A DNA stretch of 64,000 nucleotides from Methylorubrum populi (lineage in GTDB: Bacteria; Pseudomonadota; Alphaproteobacteria; Rhizobiales; Beijerinckiaceae): the NCBI GenBank assembly GCA_036946625.1, contig JAQIIU010000002.1, positions 868,001 to 932,000 on the forward strand, written 5' to 3'. The notes beneath the pieces are model-generated. The model had not been told where the DNA came from, made no database searches, and saw only the letters and a list, made by a program, of their open reading frames with translations. Position numbers and translations under genes: made by a program. Positions 1-9,358 of the stretch are shown here, one piece after another (the stretch's first letter is position 1; each line of letters starts with the position of its first letter).

Positions 1-1264
1 GGCGCTGGAACTCGAAGCCGGGCTCCTCCGCCGCGGGACGGTCGAGCAGGCCGGCGAGGCCGAGCACGCCCGCCACCGTGAGAGCGTTGTGCGTGGCGAA
101 TTGCGGGTAGAGGCGCGGGCGGTGGGACAGCAGCCGCCGGGCGGCGGACAGGTAGTTCAGGTCCGTCACCGCCTTGCGGGTGAAGACGGGATAGTCGCTC
201 AAGCCCTGGATCTGGGCGAGCTTCACCTCGGTGTCCCAGTAGGCGCCCTTGACGAGCCGCACCATCAGCCGCCGGCCGTGTTGCTCGGCGAGGGCGGCGA
301 CGTGATCGATCAGCGGCAGGCAGCGCTTCGAATAGGCCTGGATCGCGAGGCCGAACCCGTCCCAGCCGGCGAGCGCCGGATCGGCCAGCACCGCCGCGAA
401 CACGTCGAGGGAGAGTTCGAGCCGCTCGGCTTCTTCCGCGTCCAGGGTGACGTTGAGGTCGTGGGCACGGGCGTCGCGGGCGAGGTCGAGGACCACCGGC
501 ACCAGTTCGGCCATCACCCGTTCGGCCTGCGTCGGTGCGTAGCGCGGGTGGAGCGCCGAGAGCTTGATCGAGATGCCGGGCCGGGCGGGCAGGGGGGCGT
601 TGCCGGCCTCCCGGCCGATCCGCGCGATGGCGCGGGCGTAGGCCCGGCGGTAGCTCTCGGCGTCGGCGGCCGTGCGGGCCCCCTCCCCCAGCATGTCGAA
701 GGAGTAGCGCGAGTGCCGGGCGGCCCCCGAACCGGCGCGCTTGAGCGCCGCGCCGATATCCTCGGCGAGCACGAACTGCCCGCCCATCACCCGCATCGCC
801 CGGTGCGCCGCCGTCCGCACCGCGGGACGGCCGAGGCGGCGCACCATGCTCCCGAGCGTCGCCTCCGGCGTGTCCTCCGGACCGACGATGCGGGCACCGA
901 GGCCGAGCGCCCAGGACGCGGCGTGGGCGAGCCCGTTCTCCGAGCGCACGACGTGGCCCGCGAAGTCGCCCTCGCGCAGCTTGTCGGCGATCAGCCGATC
1001 GGCGGTCGCGGCATCGGGCACCCGCAGCAGCGCTTCGGCGAGGCTCATCAGCGCCAGCCCCTCGCGGGTGGTCAGCGCGTATTCGCGCAGCAGGGCCTCG
1101 ACGGCGCCGTGGCCGGCATCCGCGCGGATCGCGTCGATCAGGTCGGTGGCGAGCGCATCGACGGCCGCCTCCGCCGCCGCCGGGAGGGGCGCCTCTCGCA
1201 GCAGCATCTCGCCGAGAGCCGCGTCGTCCGGAGCGTAGGGAGCCTGGAAGGATGGGACAGACAT
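1..1264 (-). CDS. putA: Bifunctional proline dehydrogenase / P5C dehydrogenase PutA, N-terminal part (gene continues past the window start)
   Basis: PutA oxidises proline to glutamate: an FAD-dependent proline dehydrogenase makes P5C, and a C-terminal aldehyde dehydrogenase (outside this window) finishes the reaction. Reading the minus strand from the ATG at 1264 gives about 421 residues up to the edge with no stop. An alpha-helical N-terminal region is followed by the proline dehydrogenase barrel, recognisable from the family segments RLVKGAYWDTE and PQFATHNA. The PutA family is normally over 1,000 residues, so about 60% of the gene lies outside the window. The 420-bp region upstream of the start should hold its promoter. 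A monofunctional proline dehydrogenase cannot be excluded from this piece alone, but the long helical N-terminus favours PutA. Confidence 0.93.
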   Translation of the reverse strand, partial: MSVPSFQAPYAPDDAALGEMLLREAPLPAAAEAAVDALATDLIDAIRADAGHGAVEALLREYALTTREGLALMSLAEALLRVPDAATADRLIADKLREGDFAGHVVRSENGLAHAASWALGLGARIVGPEDTPEATLGSMVRRLGRPAVRTAAHRAMRVMGGQFVLAEDIGAALKRAGSGAARHSRYSFDMLGEGARTAADAESYRRAYARAIARIGREAGNAPLPARPGISIKLSALHPRYAPTQAERVMAELVPVVLDLARDARAHDLNVTLDAEEAERLELSLDVFAAVLADPALAGWDGFGLAIQAYSKRCLPLIDHVAALAEQHGRRLMVRLVKGAYWDTEVKLAQIQGLSDYPVFTRKAVTDLNYLSAARRLLSHRPRLYPQFATHNALTVAGVLGLAGLLDRPAAEEPGFEFQR

Positions 1265-1683
1265 GGGGAGAGTCACCTCGGAGACGAGCGCGATCATCGC
1301 GGCACACGATGCCTCTGTCTGCCGTCGAGCGGCCTTCCTCCCTCACAAAAGCGACGACGCGTCATCGCAGCGGCGACGCCGGCTGCGCAACGCGGACGGC
1401 TGCAAGCCCTCGATGGGCGGATCGGTTTCAAACTCCTCGTCCGCTTCGGCTTCGAAAGCCTCCAGGGCCTGTTTGATTGTGGAACTCCCATCCTCCCCCC
1501 CCTCATCGTGGGGTGCCGCGAAGCGGCCTCGAAGGGGGCTCCAGGTCCCGCGCGATCCCTGGAGGATCCTTCGAGGGCGACGCTGCGCGCCGCCACCTCA
1601 GGATGAGGGGGGAGGATGGGACCGGGCGGTCGTGGCTCCTCGCGAGTGACCGCTCATGTTCCGTCTATCGGTCAAACAGGTGC
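1265..1683. other. Intergenic region between putA and the AsmA-like gene
   Basis: This 419-bp stretch separates the divergently placed putA start from the 3' end of the AsmA-like gene. I find no convincing gene here; open frames are shadows of high-GC sequence. It must carry the putA promoter near 1265-1330 and it contains a large palindromic element (described separately). Confidence 0.6.
1501..1608. repeat. Large palindromic intergenic repeat (REP-like)
   Basis: Nested inverted repeats give a long hairpin: CCTCATC at 1501-1507 pairs with GATGAGG at 1602-1608, CCTCGAAGG at 1527-1535 with CCTTCGAGG at 1568-1576, and CTCCAGG at 1539-1545 with CCTGGAG at 1558-1564. The ends resemble the CCTCATCCTGAGG-type repeats that are common between genes in Methylobacterium and relatives. 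It could act as a transcription barrier between the two convergent/divergent units, or be a non-autonomous mobile repeat. Confidence 0.7.
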
Positions 1684-4600
1684 TCAGGGCCGCGTGCCGG
1701 GCGGGGCGATGTCGAGGGGTTGGGTTTCCGGCGGTGAAGCGGGCTCGGCCTCCAGGCGCGCGCGCCGCGCCGCCTCTTCCGCCTCGCGCTTGCGAGCCGT
1801 CGCCTCGGCGGCCTGCTGCGCCTTGATCCGGGCCTGGCGTGCCGCCTCCTCGGCAGCGGCGCGGGCGCGATCCATCTCGATCCGGGCGCGGCGGCGCTGA
1901 CGCTCGCTCTGGTCGGCGTCGAACAGCTCGATCTTCTCGAGTTCGCGCTGGAGCACCAGGGCGGCGAGGCCGGTGGTGAGCGGTGCGGTATCGAGACGGC
2001 GCTCGGGCCCGGTGAGCGGGCCGGTAAAGCCGAGCTGGACCGATGGCGCCGCGCCGGACCAACCCTTCGGCACCGCCGCAGCGGTCAGGGCACCGCGGGC
2101 GTCGAGGCTCTGGCCGGGCAGATCGACCTGCAGCGTGCCGTTCCAGCGCGCGGACCCGAGATCGATCGCGAGCGGGCCGGTGCGCAGCGTGCCGCCCGAC
2201 AGGGTGAAGCCCGCGGAGACCGGCCCCCGGGCCCGCAGCGGCCCTGCGGACAATTCTTCCGAGACGAGGACCTGAAGCCGGCCCTCGCGCAAGGGATCGT
2301 CCTCGGCGAGAGCCTTGCCGAGCGCCCGGTCGAGCGCACCGGCATCGGCGGAGGGCAACGTCAGGTCGGCCAGCCGGATCTCGCCGCTTCCCGAAAGGTC
2401 GCCGGCCAGAGCGGCGGCGCTCGCCCCCGTCGCACCGAAGCGCAGAGCGCCCGAGAGCCGGCCCGTGACCGGTCCGGAGCCGATCAGGCCGGCGAGATCG
2501 ACGCCGTCGAGCCTGCCCTCACCCGAGGCCGAGGCCCCGCCGCCCGAGCGGGCCAGGGTGACGCTGCCGTCGATCCGCCCCTTGCCCAGACCGGCGGAGA
2601 GATCGCGCAGGCTCAGGGCATCGCCCTCCCGCACCAGCGTCAGCCCCGCGGCTTCGGCGGTGAGACCGCGGCCGAGGTCGAGTTGCCCGACCTTGAGGTT
2701 CAGCGTGGCGCGCGGCTGGACCGGGGCAGGCGTGAAGCGTCCGCCGGCATCGGCCGGCAGCACCGTGGCCGCGGCGAGCGCGGGCAGCGAGAGGCGGCCG
2801 AGCGTCGCGGCGCCGGTGAGCGTGCCGTCCGGCGCGCGGTCGAGGGCGGCGGACAGATCCGTGCCGGCCGCCTGACCGCGCAGGTCGGCATGCGCGTTCG
2901 CGCCCCGCCGCGACAGCGCCAGCGCGAGCGAGGCCGGCATCGGACCGGCGGCCGTCCCGGCGCCGCCGGCGAGGGTCAGGAACGGCGCGAGATCGGGTGT
3001 CTCCAACCGGATTTCGCCGCCGGAGGCCGGCGCATCGAGGGCGTCGAGCAGGATCGGACGGGGCGTCGAGAGGGTGAGGCCCGCGAGATGGCCCTCGACG
3101 CCGAGGGCCAGCGGCGGGGTGCTCCCCGAGCCGATCCCGGCCGGCCGCGTACCGGTCAGCGTCAGGCGTCCGGGCCGGCGCAGATCGGCGATGTCGTCGC
3201 GGCCGAACCAGCGGCCGGTCCTCTGCGTCGCCAGCGTCGCGTCGAGGCGGTCGATCCGGCCCGAGCGCGTCAGCAGGGCGAGATCGAGGTCGCCCTCGCC
3301 AGCCCGGCCCTTGGCGCGCGCGCGCAGCGCATCCGCCTCGCCCGATTCCCGCTCCAACGTCAGGTCGAGGGCCAGTCCGCTCTCGCGAAAGCTCCGCGGC
3401 ACCAGGCGAGCCTCGGGCAGGAAACCGCGTTCCAGCAGGGCGAGCAGCGGCGCGGCCTTGTCCGCCGTCACGCGGCCCTCGATCCGGCCCGAACCGTCCG
3501 GCGCGATCCGTCCGGCGAGCTGCGCGCTCGCTCCGGCGAGATCGGTGATGTCGAGGGTGTCGACCACGAGGCTCGCGCCGTCCGATTGCAGGCTGACCGC
3601 GATGGTGCCGTTGCCGGAATGCGCGCCCGACGGCCCGTAGCGCACGTCGCGCGCCTTCAGGGTCAGGCCGAGATCGTGCCGGCTGAGACCGTTCATGAGT
3701 TCGCCGATCGGCGGCAACGCGGCGACGTCGATGCCGCTCGCGGCGAGCTGCGCATCGAGCCGGCCGCGCCCGCCCGCATCGGCCCGGGCATAGCGGGCGT
3801 TGCCGGTGACGCGTGCCTCGCCCAGGGTGAGCCGCAGGTTGCGCAGCGACAGGTCGGTGCTCGCCGCCGAAAGGTCGGTGCCGAGTTCGAAGGCGCGCCC
3901 GTCGAGGATCGCCGCGAGGGTTTCCTCCGCCCCGATCCGGCCGAGATAGCGCCCGAGTCCCTCCGAATTGCGCGCGGCGACGTCGAGATGCCCGGAGAAG
4001 CGCGGAGAAGCGGACAGCTCGGCCTCCCCGGTCGCCGACACGCTCGCGGCGCCCGGCGCCGTCCCCTCGAAGCGCCGCAGCACGAGACCGCCGCCGCGGT
4101 CGAAGGTGCCGCGCAAGGTCACGTCGGCCCAGTCGTCGAGGCCGAGCGCCACGCTCTCGGCGGCGAGGTCGAGGTCGAGCAGCATCGGCGGCGTCAGGGC
4201 GCCCGAGGCGAGCCCTTGCGTCAGCAGGGCCCGCCCGCCGGAGGAGAGCAGCAGCCCGTCGAGATCGAGGCGGCGGGTGCGCAGGTTCAGGCCGAGCCGG
4301 CCCGCGCGCAGGTCGAGGCGGCCGCTGCCCGAGAGCCGCGCCGCCTTGCCGCCGGGATCGAGTTCGAGCTCGACCGTCCTGGCGTCGATGACGGGCCCGC
4401 GCGCGTCGAACTTGCCGGCCATGGTCAGCGGCAGGACGGCGCCGGCCGGCTGGACCGGCGGGCCGACCGTCAGCCTGGCCGAGCCCTCCGCCTCCGGCAC
4501 GAGGCCGCGCCGCGAGGCTTTGTCCGAGAGAGACTCCGCCGGCTTGAGGGCAATGCGGGCGTCCACCTCCAGCTTCGGCACGGTGTCGCCGCCGCCCGTG

Positions 4601-5214
4601 AGCTTCATCGAGAAGCCGCCGTCGCCCGCCGCCGCGCTGGTCGCGAGGTGGAAGGGACTGCCCTTCACCGTTCCCTCGACCAGCCACGGGCCGGCGAGCG
4701 CGGGCGCCCGCAGACGGAGATTTTCCGCCGTCAGTTGCTCCTGGGGTGGTTGCTCCTGGGGTGGTTCCCCCGCGCGCCTCGTGGCGATCGAGAGCCGGCG
4801 GATGCGCAGGTCGTCGATCACGATGTCGCGGCGAACGGATCGCGGGTCGGCCGGCAGCAGCAGCGCGTCCTCGGAGACCGGCACGGTCAGCGCCGCGCGC
4901 CCGACCGAGGTCTGGACGAAGCGCATCTCGCCCTTGAGCAGCGGGGCCAGCGCGATCTCCGCATCGACGCCCTGCGCGTCGAGGTTCGGCCCGTCCTCCG
5001 TGCCGAGCCGGAGGCGGGCGAGGCGCAGGTGCGGCGAGGGGAGCAACCGCAGGTCGACGGCGCCCTCGCTGCGGGCGCCGGCACCGAGGGATTCGGCGAG
5101 CGTGCGGTCGATCAGCGCGCGGTGGGCCGACCAGTCGATGAAGGGCGGCACGGCCAGAGCCGCCACGAGGAGCAGGACGACGGCGCCCGCGAGCGCGGTC
5201 AGGATATCACGCAC
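1684..5214 (-). CDS. AsmA-family envelope protein
   Basis: This 1,176-residue protein begins with one hydrophobic segment (about residues 7-25, the AVVLLLVAALAVPPFIDW stretch) that should anchor it in the inner membrane. The large remaining part is periplasmic and rich in the repeating beta-type sequence of the AsmA/YhdP superfamily, whose members are thought to help move lipids between membranes. The segment FIDWSAHRALI right after the anchor is typical of alphaproteobacterial AsmA-like proteins. The last ~110 residues are unusual: a highly charged Arg/Ala/Glu stretch predicted to form a coiled coil, then a Pro-rich tail. The gene stands alone. Family assignment is firm; the substrate is unknown. 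Confidence 0.88.
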   Translation of the reverse strand: MRDILTALAGAVVLLLVAALAVPPFIDWSAHRALIDRTLAESLGAGARSEGAVDLRLLPSPHLRLARLRLGTEDGPNLDAQGVDAEIALAPLLKGEMRFVQTSVGRAALTVPVSEDALLLPADPRSVRRDIVIDDLRIRRLSIATRRAGEPPQEQPPQEQLTAENLRLRAPALAGPWLVEGTVKGSPFHLATSAAAGDGGFSMKLTGGGDTVPKLEVDARIALKPAESLSDKASRRGLVPEAEGSARLTVGPPVQPAGAVLPLTMAGKFDARGPVIDARTVELELDPGGKAARLSGSGRLDLRAGRLGLNLRTRRLDLDGLLLSSGGRALLTQGLASGALTPPMLLDLDLAAESVALGLDDWADVTLRGTFDRGGGLVLRRFEGTAPGAASVSATGEAELSASPRFSGHLDVAARNSEGLGRYLGRIGAEETLAAILDGRAFELGTDLSAASTDLSLRNLRLTLGEARVTGNARYARADAGGRGRLDAQLAASGIDVAALPPIGELMNGLSRHDLGLTLKARDVRYGPSGAHSGNGTIAVSLQSDGASLVVDTLDITDLAGASAQLAGRIAPDGSGRIEGRVTADKAAPLLALLERGFLPEARLVPRSFRESGLALDLTLERESGEADALRARAKGRAGEGDLDLALLTRSGRIDRLDATLATQRTGRWFGRDDIADLRRPGRLTLTGTRPAGIGSGSTPPLALGVEGHLAGLTLSTPRPILLDALDAPASGGEIRLETPDLAPFLTLAGGAGTAAGPMPASLALALSRRGANAHADLRGQAAGTDLSAALDRAPDGTLTGAATLGRLSLPALAAATVLPADAGGRFTPAPVQPRATLNLKVGQLDLGRGLTAEAAGLTLVREGDALSLRDLSAGLGKGRIDGSVTLARSGGGASASGEGRLDGVDLAGLIGSGPVTGRLSGALRFGATGASAAALAGDLSGSGEIRLADLTLPSADAGALDRALGKALAEDDPLREGRLQVLVSEELSAGPLRARGPVSAGFTLSGGTLRTGPLAIDLGSARWNGTLQVDLPGQSLDARGALTAAAVPKGWSGAAPSVQLGFTGPLTGPERRLDTAPLTTGLAALVLQRELEKIELFDADQSERQRRRARIEMDRARAAAEEAARQARIKAQQAAEATARKREAEEAARRARLEAEPASPPETQPLDIAPPGTRP

Positions 5215-5368
5215 CGTTATCGCTTCCGCCTGGCCTGCGGGCCGCAGGACTTCCTTCGCGTTCGCCGCCCCTCTCCACGGCTCGAAGGCGGAAAGGAGTC
5301 TCGAACGACGCGTTCAGGCGGCCATAGCACGGGCAAGCCTCGACCCGCATCCCGAGCTCGAGCCGCGC

Positions 5369-5608
5369 TCAGCGTCGGGGCGCGTAAGCCGGTCCCGAAG
5401 GCGGCGGCACGTTGAGCGGCGCGCGCTGGATCTGATTCCGGACCGCGCTGTTCTCCAGGGTCTGCCGCTGCTCGAAGTTGCGGTTCTGGTTCCGGTACTC
5501 GAAGGTCTCGTTCTGCCGGCTCGTCGCCCCGCGGTTGCCGGGGCTCTGCGCCAGGGCCGGCGCCAGGCCGGCCAGCACGATCACGAGGGCGAGAGACGGG
5601 GCGCGCAT
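5369..5608 (-). CDS. Small secreted protein, unknown function
   Basis: This 79-residue protein has a clear Sec signal peptide: a positive N-terminus, a hydrophobic core (ALVIVLAGLAPALA) and cleavage expected after ALA at about residue 20. The mature part is short and rich in Asn, Gln and Arg with a proline-rich end (APLNVPPPSGPAYAPRR). I recognise no domain. It lies between the AsmA-like gene and the divergent helicase gene, so it probably has its own promoter in the 116 bp between 5609 and 5724. The signal peptide and lack of a better frame support it as a real gene; its function cannot be inferred. Confidence 0.65.
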   Translation of the reverse strand: MRAPSLALVIVLAGLAPALAQSPGNRGATSRQNETFEYRNQNRNFEQRQTLENSAVRNQIQRAPLNVPPPSGPAYAPRR

Positions 5609-5724
5609 GGCCTCGTATCCTTCATCCGTCTGCGTTTCAGGTCTCCCCCGAGTGACGCGTGAGGGGGACCGCCGGTTCCGGATCGGGTCTCGACGCCGTT
5701 CGCCTTTTGGTCCAGGGATGCGTC

Positions 5725-8106
5725 ATGATGAACGAGCCCCGGAAACAGCCGGACGCCGCCCGGCCGCACCCGTCCGACGACGGCGCCCCCGCGCAAGCCT
5801 CCATCGCCGCCCGCGCCATGGCCGCCCTGCGCCCCGAGGGCGCCTCCTACCTCGCGGGCCTCAACCCGGAGCAGCGCCGCGCCGTGGAGGCGACGGAGGG
5901 GCCGGTGCTCGTGCTCGCGGGCGCCGGCACCGGCAAGACGCGGGTGCTGACGACGCGGATCGCCCACCTGATCGCGACCGGCAAGGCGCGGCCCTACGAC
6001 ATCCTCTCGGTGACCTTCACCAACAAGGCCGCCCGGGAGATGAAGCACCGCATCGGCGGGCTGATCGGCCCGGCGGGCGAAGGCATGCCCTGGCTCGGCA
6101 CCTTCCACGCCATCGGCACCAAGATCCTGCGCCGCCACGCCGAACTCATCGGGCTGAAATCCGACTTCACCATTCTGGGCAGCGACGACCAGCTCCGCCT
6201 GATGAAGCAGGTCATCGCCGACCGGAACATCGACGAGAAGCGCTGGCCCGCCCGTTCGCTCGCCCACGCCATCGACGGCTGGAAGAACCGCGGCCTGGCG
6301 CCGGAGCAGGTGCCGCCGGGCGAAGCGCAGGCCTTCGCCTTCGGCAAGGGCGGCCAGCTCTACGCCGCCTACCAGGCCCGGCTCGCGACCCTCAACGCGG
6401 TCGATTTCGGCGATCTCCTGCTGCTCTGCCTCAAGCTGTGGCGCGAGAACCCGGACATCCTGGCCAACTACCAGGACCGCTTCCGCTACATCCTCGTGGA
6501 CGAGTACCAGGACACCAACGTCGCCCAGTATCTCTGGCTTCGGCTGATCGCACAGGCGCGGAAGAACGTCGCCTGCGTCGGTGACGACGACCAGTCGATC
6601 TACGGCTGGCGCGGCGCCGAGGTCGACAACATCCTGCGCTTCGAGCACGACTTTCCCGGCGCGACCGTGGTGCGGCTGGAACGCAACTACCGCTCGACCG
6701 GACACATCCTCGCCGCCGCCTCCGGGCTGATCGCCCGGAACGAGGGGCGGCTCGGCAAGACCCTGCGCACCGAGGACGCCAAGGGCGAGCCCGTCACCGT
6801 GACCGGCTCCTGGGATTCGGAGGAGGAAGCGCGTCAGATCGCCGAGGCGATCGAGTCGCTCCGGCGCCAGGGCCATTCGCTCTCCGAGATCGCGGTGCTG
6901 GTTCGGATCTCGGCGCAGATGCGCGAGATCGAGGATCGGTTCGTGCAGGTCGGCCTGCCCTACCGGGTCATCGGCGGCCCGCGCTTCTACGAGCGGGCCG
7001 AGATCCGCGACGCGCTGGCCTACCTGCGCGTCACCATGAACGGGTCGGACGATCTCGCCTTCGAGCGCATCTTCAACACGCCCAAGCGGGGCTTGGGCGA
7101 CGCGACGCTCCAGACGCTGCACGCCTATGCCCGCGCCGACCGGATCCCCCTCCTGGCCGCGGCGCGGAAGCTGATCGAGACCGACGAGTTGAAGCCCCGC
7201 GCCCGCTCGATGCTGCGCGGCCTCGTCGAGAGCTTTTCGCGATGGGCGCGGCTGGTGGAGTCGAAGCCCCATCCGGAGGTCGCCCAGACGATTCTGGAGG
7301 AATCCGGCTACACCGAGATGTGGCGGAAGGACCGCTCGGCCGATGCCGCCGGGCGGCTCGAAAACCTGAAGGAATTCGTCCGCTCGATGGAGGAGTTCCC
7401 CGACATGGCGGCTTTCCTCGAACACGTCTCCCTGGTGATGGAGGCCTCCGAGGCGGAAGGGGCCGACCGGGTGTCGCTGATGACGCTGCACGCGGCCAAG
7501 GGACTGGAGTTCGACACCGTGTTCCTGCCCGGCTGGGAGGACGGCCTGTTCCCCAACCAGCGCGCCATCGACGAGAGCGGGCGTGCGGGGCTCGAAGAGG
7601 AACGGCGGCTCGCCCATGTCGGGCTCACCCGCGCCCGCAAGCGCGCCAAGCTGTCGTTTGCGGTCAACCGGCGCATCCACGGCCTGTGGTCCTCGACCAT
7701 TCCCTCCCGCTTCATCGACGAGCTGCCGGCGGACGCCGTCGACGTGGTCGAGGCGCCCGCCCACTTCTCGGCCGGCGCCTCCCGCTTCGACCGCAACCCG
7801 GCCCCGTTCGGCTCCTCCTACGGCACGCCGGGCTGGCAGCGGGCGCAGGCCAACACCTCGGGCGGGTTCGGCAGCGGATTCGGCCATGGGCGCGGCGGCG
7901 GCCGCTCGGGCGGCCCACAGCAGATCGAGGGCGAACTCATCGCCAAGTCGACCGGCGCGCCCTCGGCCTTCGACCACGGGAGCCGCGTCTTCCACACCAA
8001 GTTCGGGCCCGGCACGGTGGCCGGCATCGACGGCAACAAGCTCACCGTTGACTTCGACAAGGCCGGCCGGAAGATGGTGCTCGACAGCTTCCTCCAGCCC
8101 GGCTGA
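5725..8106 (+). CDS. uvrD: UvrD/PcrA-type superfamily 1 DNA helicase
   Basis: This 793-residue ATP-dependent 3'-5' helicase acts in nucleotide excision repair, mismatch repair and clearing of stalled complexes. All SF1A motifs are visible: Walker A AGAGTGKT (about residues 65-72), TFTNKAAREM (Ia), DEYQDT (II), GDDDQSIYGWRGA (III), ERNYRS (IV), TLHAAKGLEF (V) and VGLTRARKR (VI). A Gly-rich linker leads to a C-terminal Tudor-like segment (KFGPGTVAGIDGNKLTVDF) of the type that binds RNA polymerase in UvrD/PcrA. The frame is open upstream to a GTG at 5659, but the ATG at 5725 has AGGGA six bases before it and is preferred. Rep-type helicases are the main alternative; the C-terminal domain argues for UvrD/PcrA. 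Confidence 0.95.
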   Translation: MMNEPRKQPDAARPHPSDDGAPAQASIAARAMAALRPEGASYLAGLNPEQRRAVEATEGPVLVLAGAGTGKTRVLTTRIAHLIATGKARPYDILSVTFTNKAAREMKHRIGGLIGPAGEGMPWLGTFHAIGTKILRRHAELIGLKSDFTILGSDDQLRLMKQVIADRNIDEKRWPARSLAHAIDGWKNRGLAPEQVPPGEAQAFAFGKGGQLYAAYQARLATLNAVDFGDLLLLCLKLWRENPDILANYQDRFRYILVDEYQDTNVAQYLWLRLIAQARKNVACVGDDDQSIYGWRGAEVDNILRFEHDFPGATVVRLERNYRSTGHILAAASGLIARNEGRLGKTLRTEDAKGEPVTVTGSWDSEEEARQIAEAIESLRRQGHSLSEIAVLVRISAQMREIEDRFVQVGLPYRVIGGPRFYERAEIRDALAYLRVTMNGSDDLAFERIFNTPKRGLGDATLQTLHAYARADRIPLLAAARKLIETDELKPRARSMLRGLVESFSRWARLVESKPHPEVAQTILEESGYTEMWRKDRSADAAGRLENLKEFVRSMEEFPDMAAFLEHVSLVMEASEAEGADRVSLMTLHAAKGLEFDTVFLPGWEDGLFPNQRAIDESGRAGLEEERRLAHVGLTRARKRAKLSFAVNRRIHGLWSSTIPSRFIDELPADAVDVVEAPAHFSAGASRFDRNPAPFGSSYGTPGWQRAQANTSGGFGSGFGHGRGGGRSGGPQQIEGELIAKSTGAPSAFDHGSRVFHTKFGPGTVAGIDGNKLTVDFDKAGRKMVLDSFLQPG

Positions 8107-8485
8107 AGCGTCCCGTCGGCGGCCCTCCGCCGGCCGCCGATCGCCCGAGGAGGGCATCGCCCGCGATGGCCATGGATGGATCGCCTCGATCCGCCGGCTG
8201 CGCCGAGAGGCGCCAGGGTCATCGCTTCTTTGCAAGCCTGTCACGCCCCCGTCGCCCGCGCCTGCAAGGTTCGCGGAGCGGGCGAAGCGTTGCCGTAAAG
8301 CCGCGCTCCACAGCCATCGCGTCGTGCCGTGGAACCGACTCGGGGGCGTTGGCTTTGCTCTTGCGTACAGATGAGCGAAGGTCGGCGTCGTCTTCGCCGA
8401 ATCGAAGGAGCGATCAAGCGGTCGAGATTGGTTGAAAAAGCGAGTTTGCCGAAGTCACGCACGAGTCAAGGTGGAGTGTTGATCC
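8107..8485. other. Intergenic region between uvrD and the PhoH-like gene
   Basis: About 380 bp without a supported gene. Right after the uvrD stop is a GC-rich inverted repeat (GGCGGCC ... GGCCGCC, about 8116-8140) that could terminate transcription, though no T-run follows. The end of the region, GGTGGAG at about 8471-8477, lies upstream of the next ATG and may serve as its ribosome binding site. Confidence 0.5.
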
Positions 8486-9202
8486 ATGAAGAGACGACGC
8501 GCACGGCTTGAACTGGTTGAGGACCGACCGATCCGGATGCATCGGACCCGCTTCGACGAGGAACGTAACCCCGCACCGATCCAGCCCCTGACGGAACGAC
8601 AAGGTCAGTACCTCGACGCCCTCGCGTCATCTTCACAAGTCATCGTCCTTGGGCCCGCCGGAACCGGCAAGACCTTCATCGCCGGCACCCGCGCCGCGGA
8701 TCTTCTTCGCCAGCGCCGGATCGCCAAGGTCGTGATCACCCGCCCCAACGTCCCCTCCGGCCGCTCGCTGGGCTACTTCCCCGGCACGCTGGAGGAGAAG
8801 ATCGCCCCCTGGGTCGCGCCGCTCACCGAGACCATGAAGGAGCGCATGGGGGCGGCGGCCTTCGATATCGCGGTCAAGGCCGGCGACATCGAGGTGGTGC
8901 CCTTCGAGGTGATGCGCGGGCGCACCTTCAAGAACTGCCTCGTGATCCTCGACGAGGCGCAGAACACCACCACCGCCGAAATCAAGATGTTCCTGACCCG
9001 CATCGGCGACGATTGCCAGGTCATCATCAACGGCGACATATCCCAGACGGATCTGCGCGAAACCTCCGGGCTCCGCACCGTGATCCATCTCGTGAAGAGC
9101 CGGATGATGGCGATCCCGATCGTGGAGTTCACCCTCGACGACATCGTCCGCTCCGGCATCTGCGCGGAATGGGTCAAGGCGTTCGAGGAGGCGAGCCTGT
9201 AG
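8486..9202 (+). CDS. phoH: PhoH-family P-loop ATPase
   Basis: This 238-residue protein is a PhoH-type ATPase. The core starts after a basic N-terminal tail of ~35 residues and contains Walker A GPAGTGKT (residues 56-63), the PhoH signature TRPNVPSGRSLGYFPG, Walker B LVILDEAQN and the GDISQTDL segment. PhoH proteins are related to SF1 helicase cores and are linked to RNA metabolism and phosphate starvation, but the exact reaction is unsettled. This is the short form without PIN or KH domains. A strong hairpin follows nine bases after the stop, so it is probably transcribed alone. The symbol refers to the family; it need not be functionally equal to E. coli PhoH. Confidence 0.9.
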   Translation: MKRRRARLELVEDRPIRMHRTRFDEERNPAPIQPLTERQGQYLDALASSSQVIVLGPAGTGKTFIAGTRAADLLRQRRIAKVVITRPNVPSGRSLGYFPGTLEEKIAPWVAPLTETMKERMGAAAFDIAVKAGDIEVVPFEVMRGRTFKNCLVILDEAQNTTTAEIKMFLTRIGDDCQVIINGDISQTDLRETSGLRTVIHLVKSRMMAIPIVEFTLDDIVRSGICAEWVKAFEEASL

Positions 9203-9210
9203 CGCACACC

Positions 9211-9237
9211 GCGACGGTGCCGGTTCGGCACCGTCGC
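9211..9237 (+). terminator. Hairpin terminator after the PhoH-like gene
   Basis: GCGACGGTGCCG (9211-9222) and its exact complement at 9226-9237 form a 12-bp stem with a 3-base loop, nine bases after the stop codon. There is no T-run, so termination would depend on the very stable stem or on Rho. Confidence 0.7.
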
Positions 9238-9241
9238 GGCC

Positions 9242-9321
9242 CTGGATTGCTTGCGCCGAGCCTCGCAATGACGGAGAGGCAGACCAGAACCGTCATTGCG
9301 AGCGTCAGCGAAGCAATCCAG
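9242..9321. repeat. Inverted interspersed repeat with CGTCATTGCGAGCG-type ends
   Basis: Two pairs of complementary blocks form a nested palindrome: CTGGATTGCTT (9242-9252) with AAGCAATCCAG (9311-9321, one mismatch region at the boundary), and CGCAATGACGG (9264-9274) with CCGTCATTGCG (9290-9300). This motif is a widespread intergenic repeat in several alphaproteobacteria. It sits between convergent genes and probably has no coding role. Confidence 0.75.
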
Positions 9322-9358
9322 ATCGCGACCTCTCCGTATCCGACACCGGCCTTAGCCC

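Noticed and set aside
5581-8244. Long minus-strand open frame opposite uvrD
   Set aside because: Antisense shadow of a complete helicase gene with no recognisable domain.
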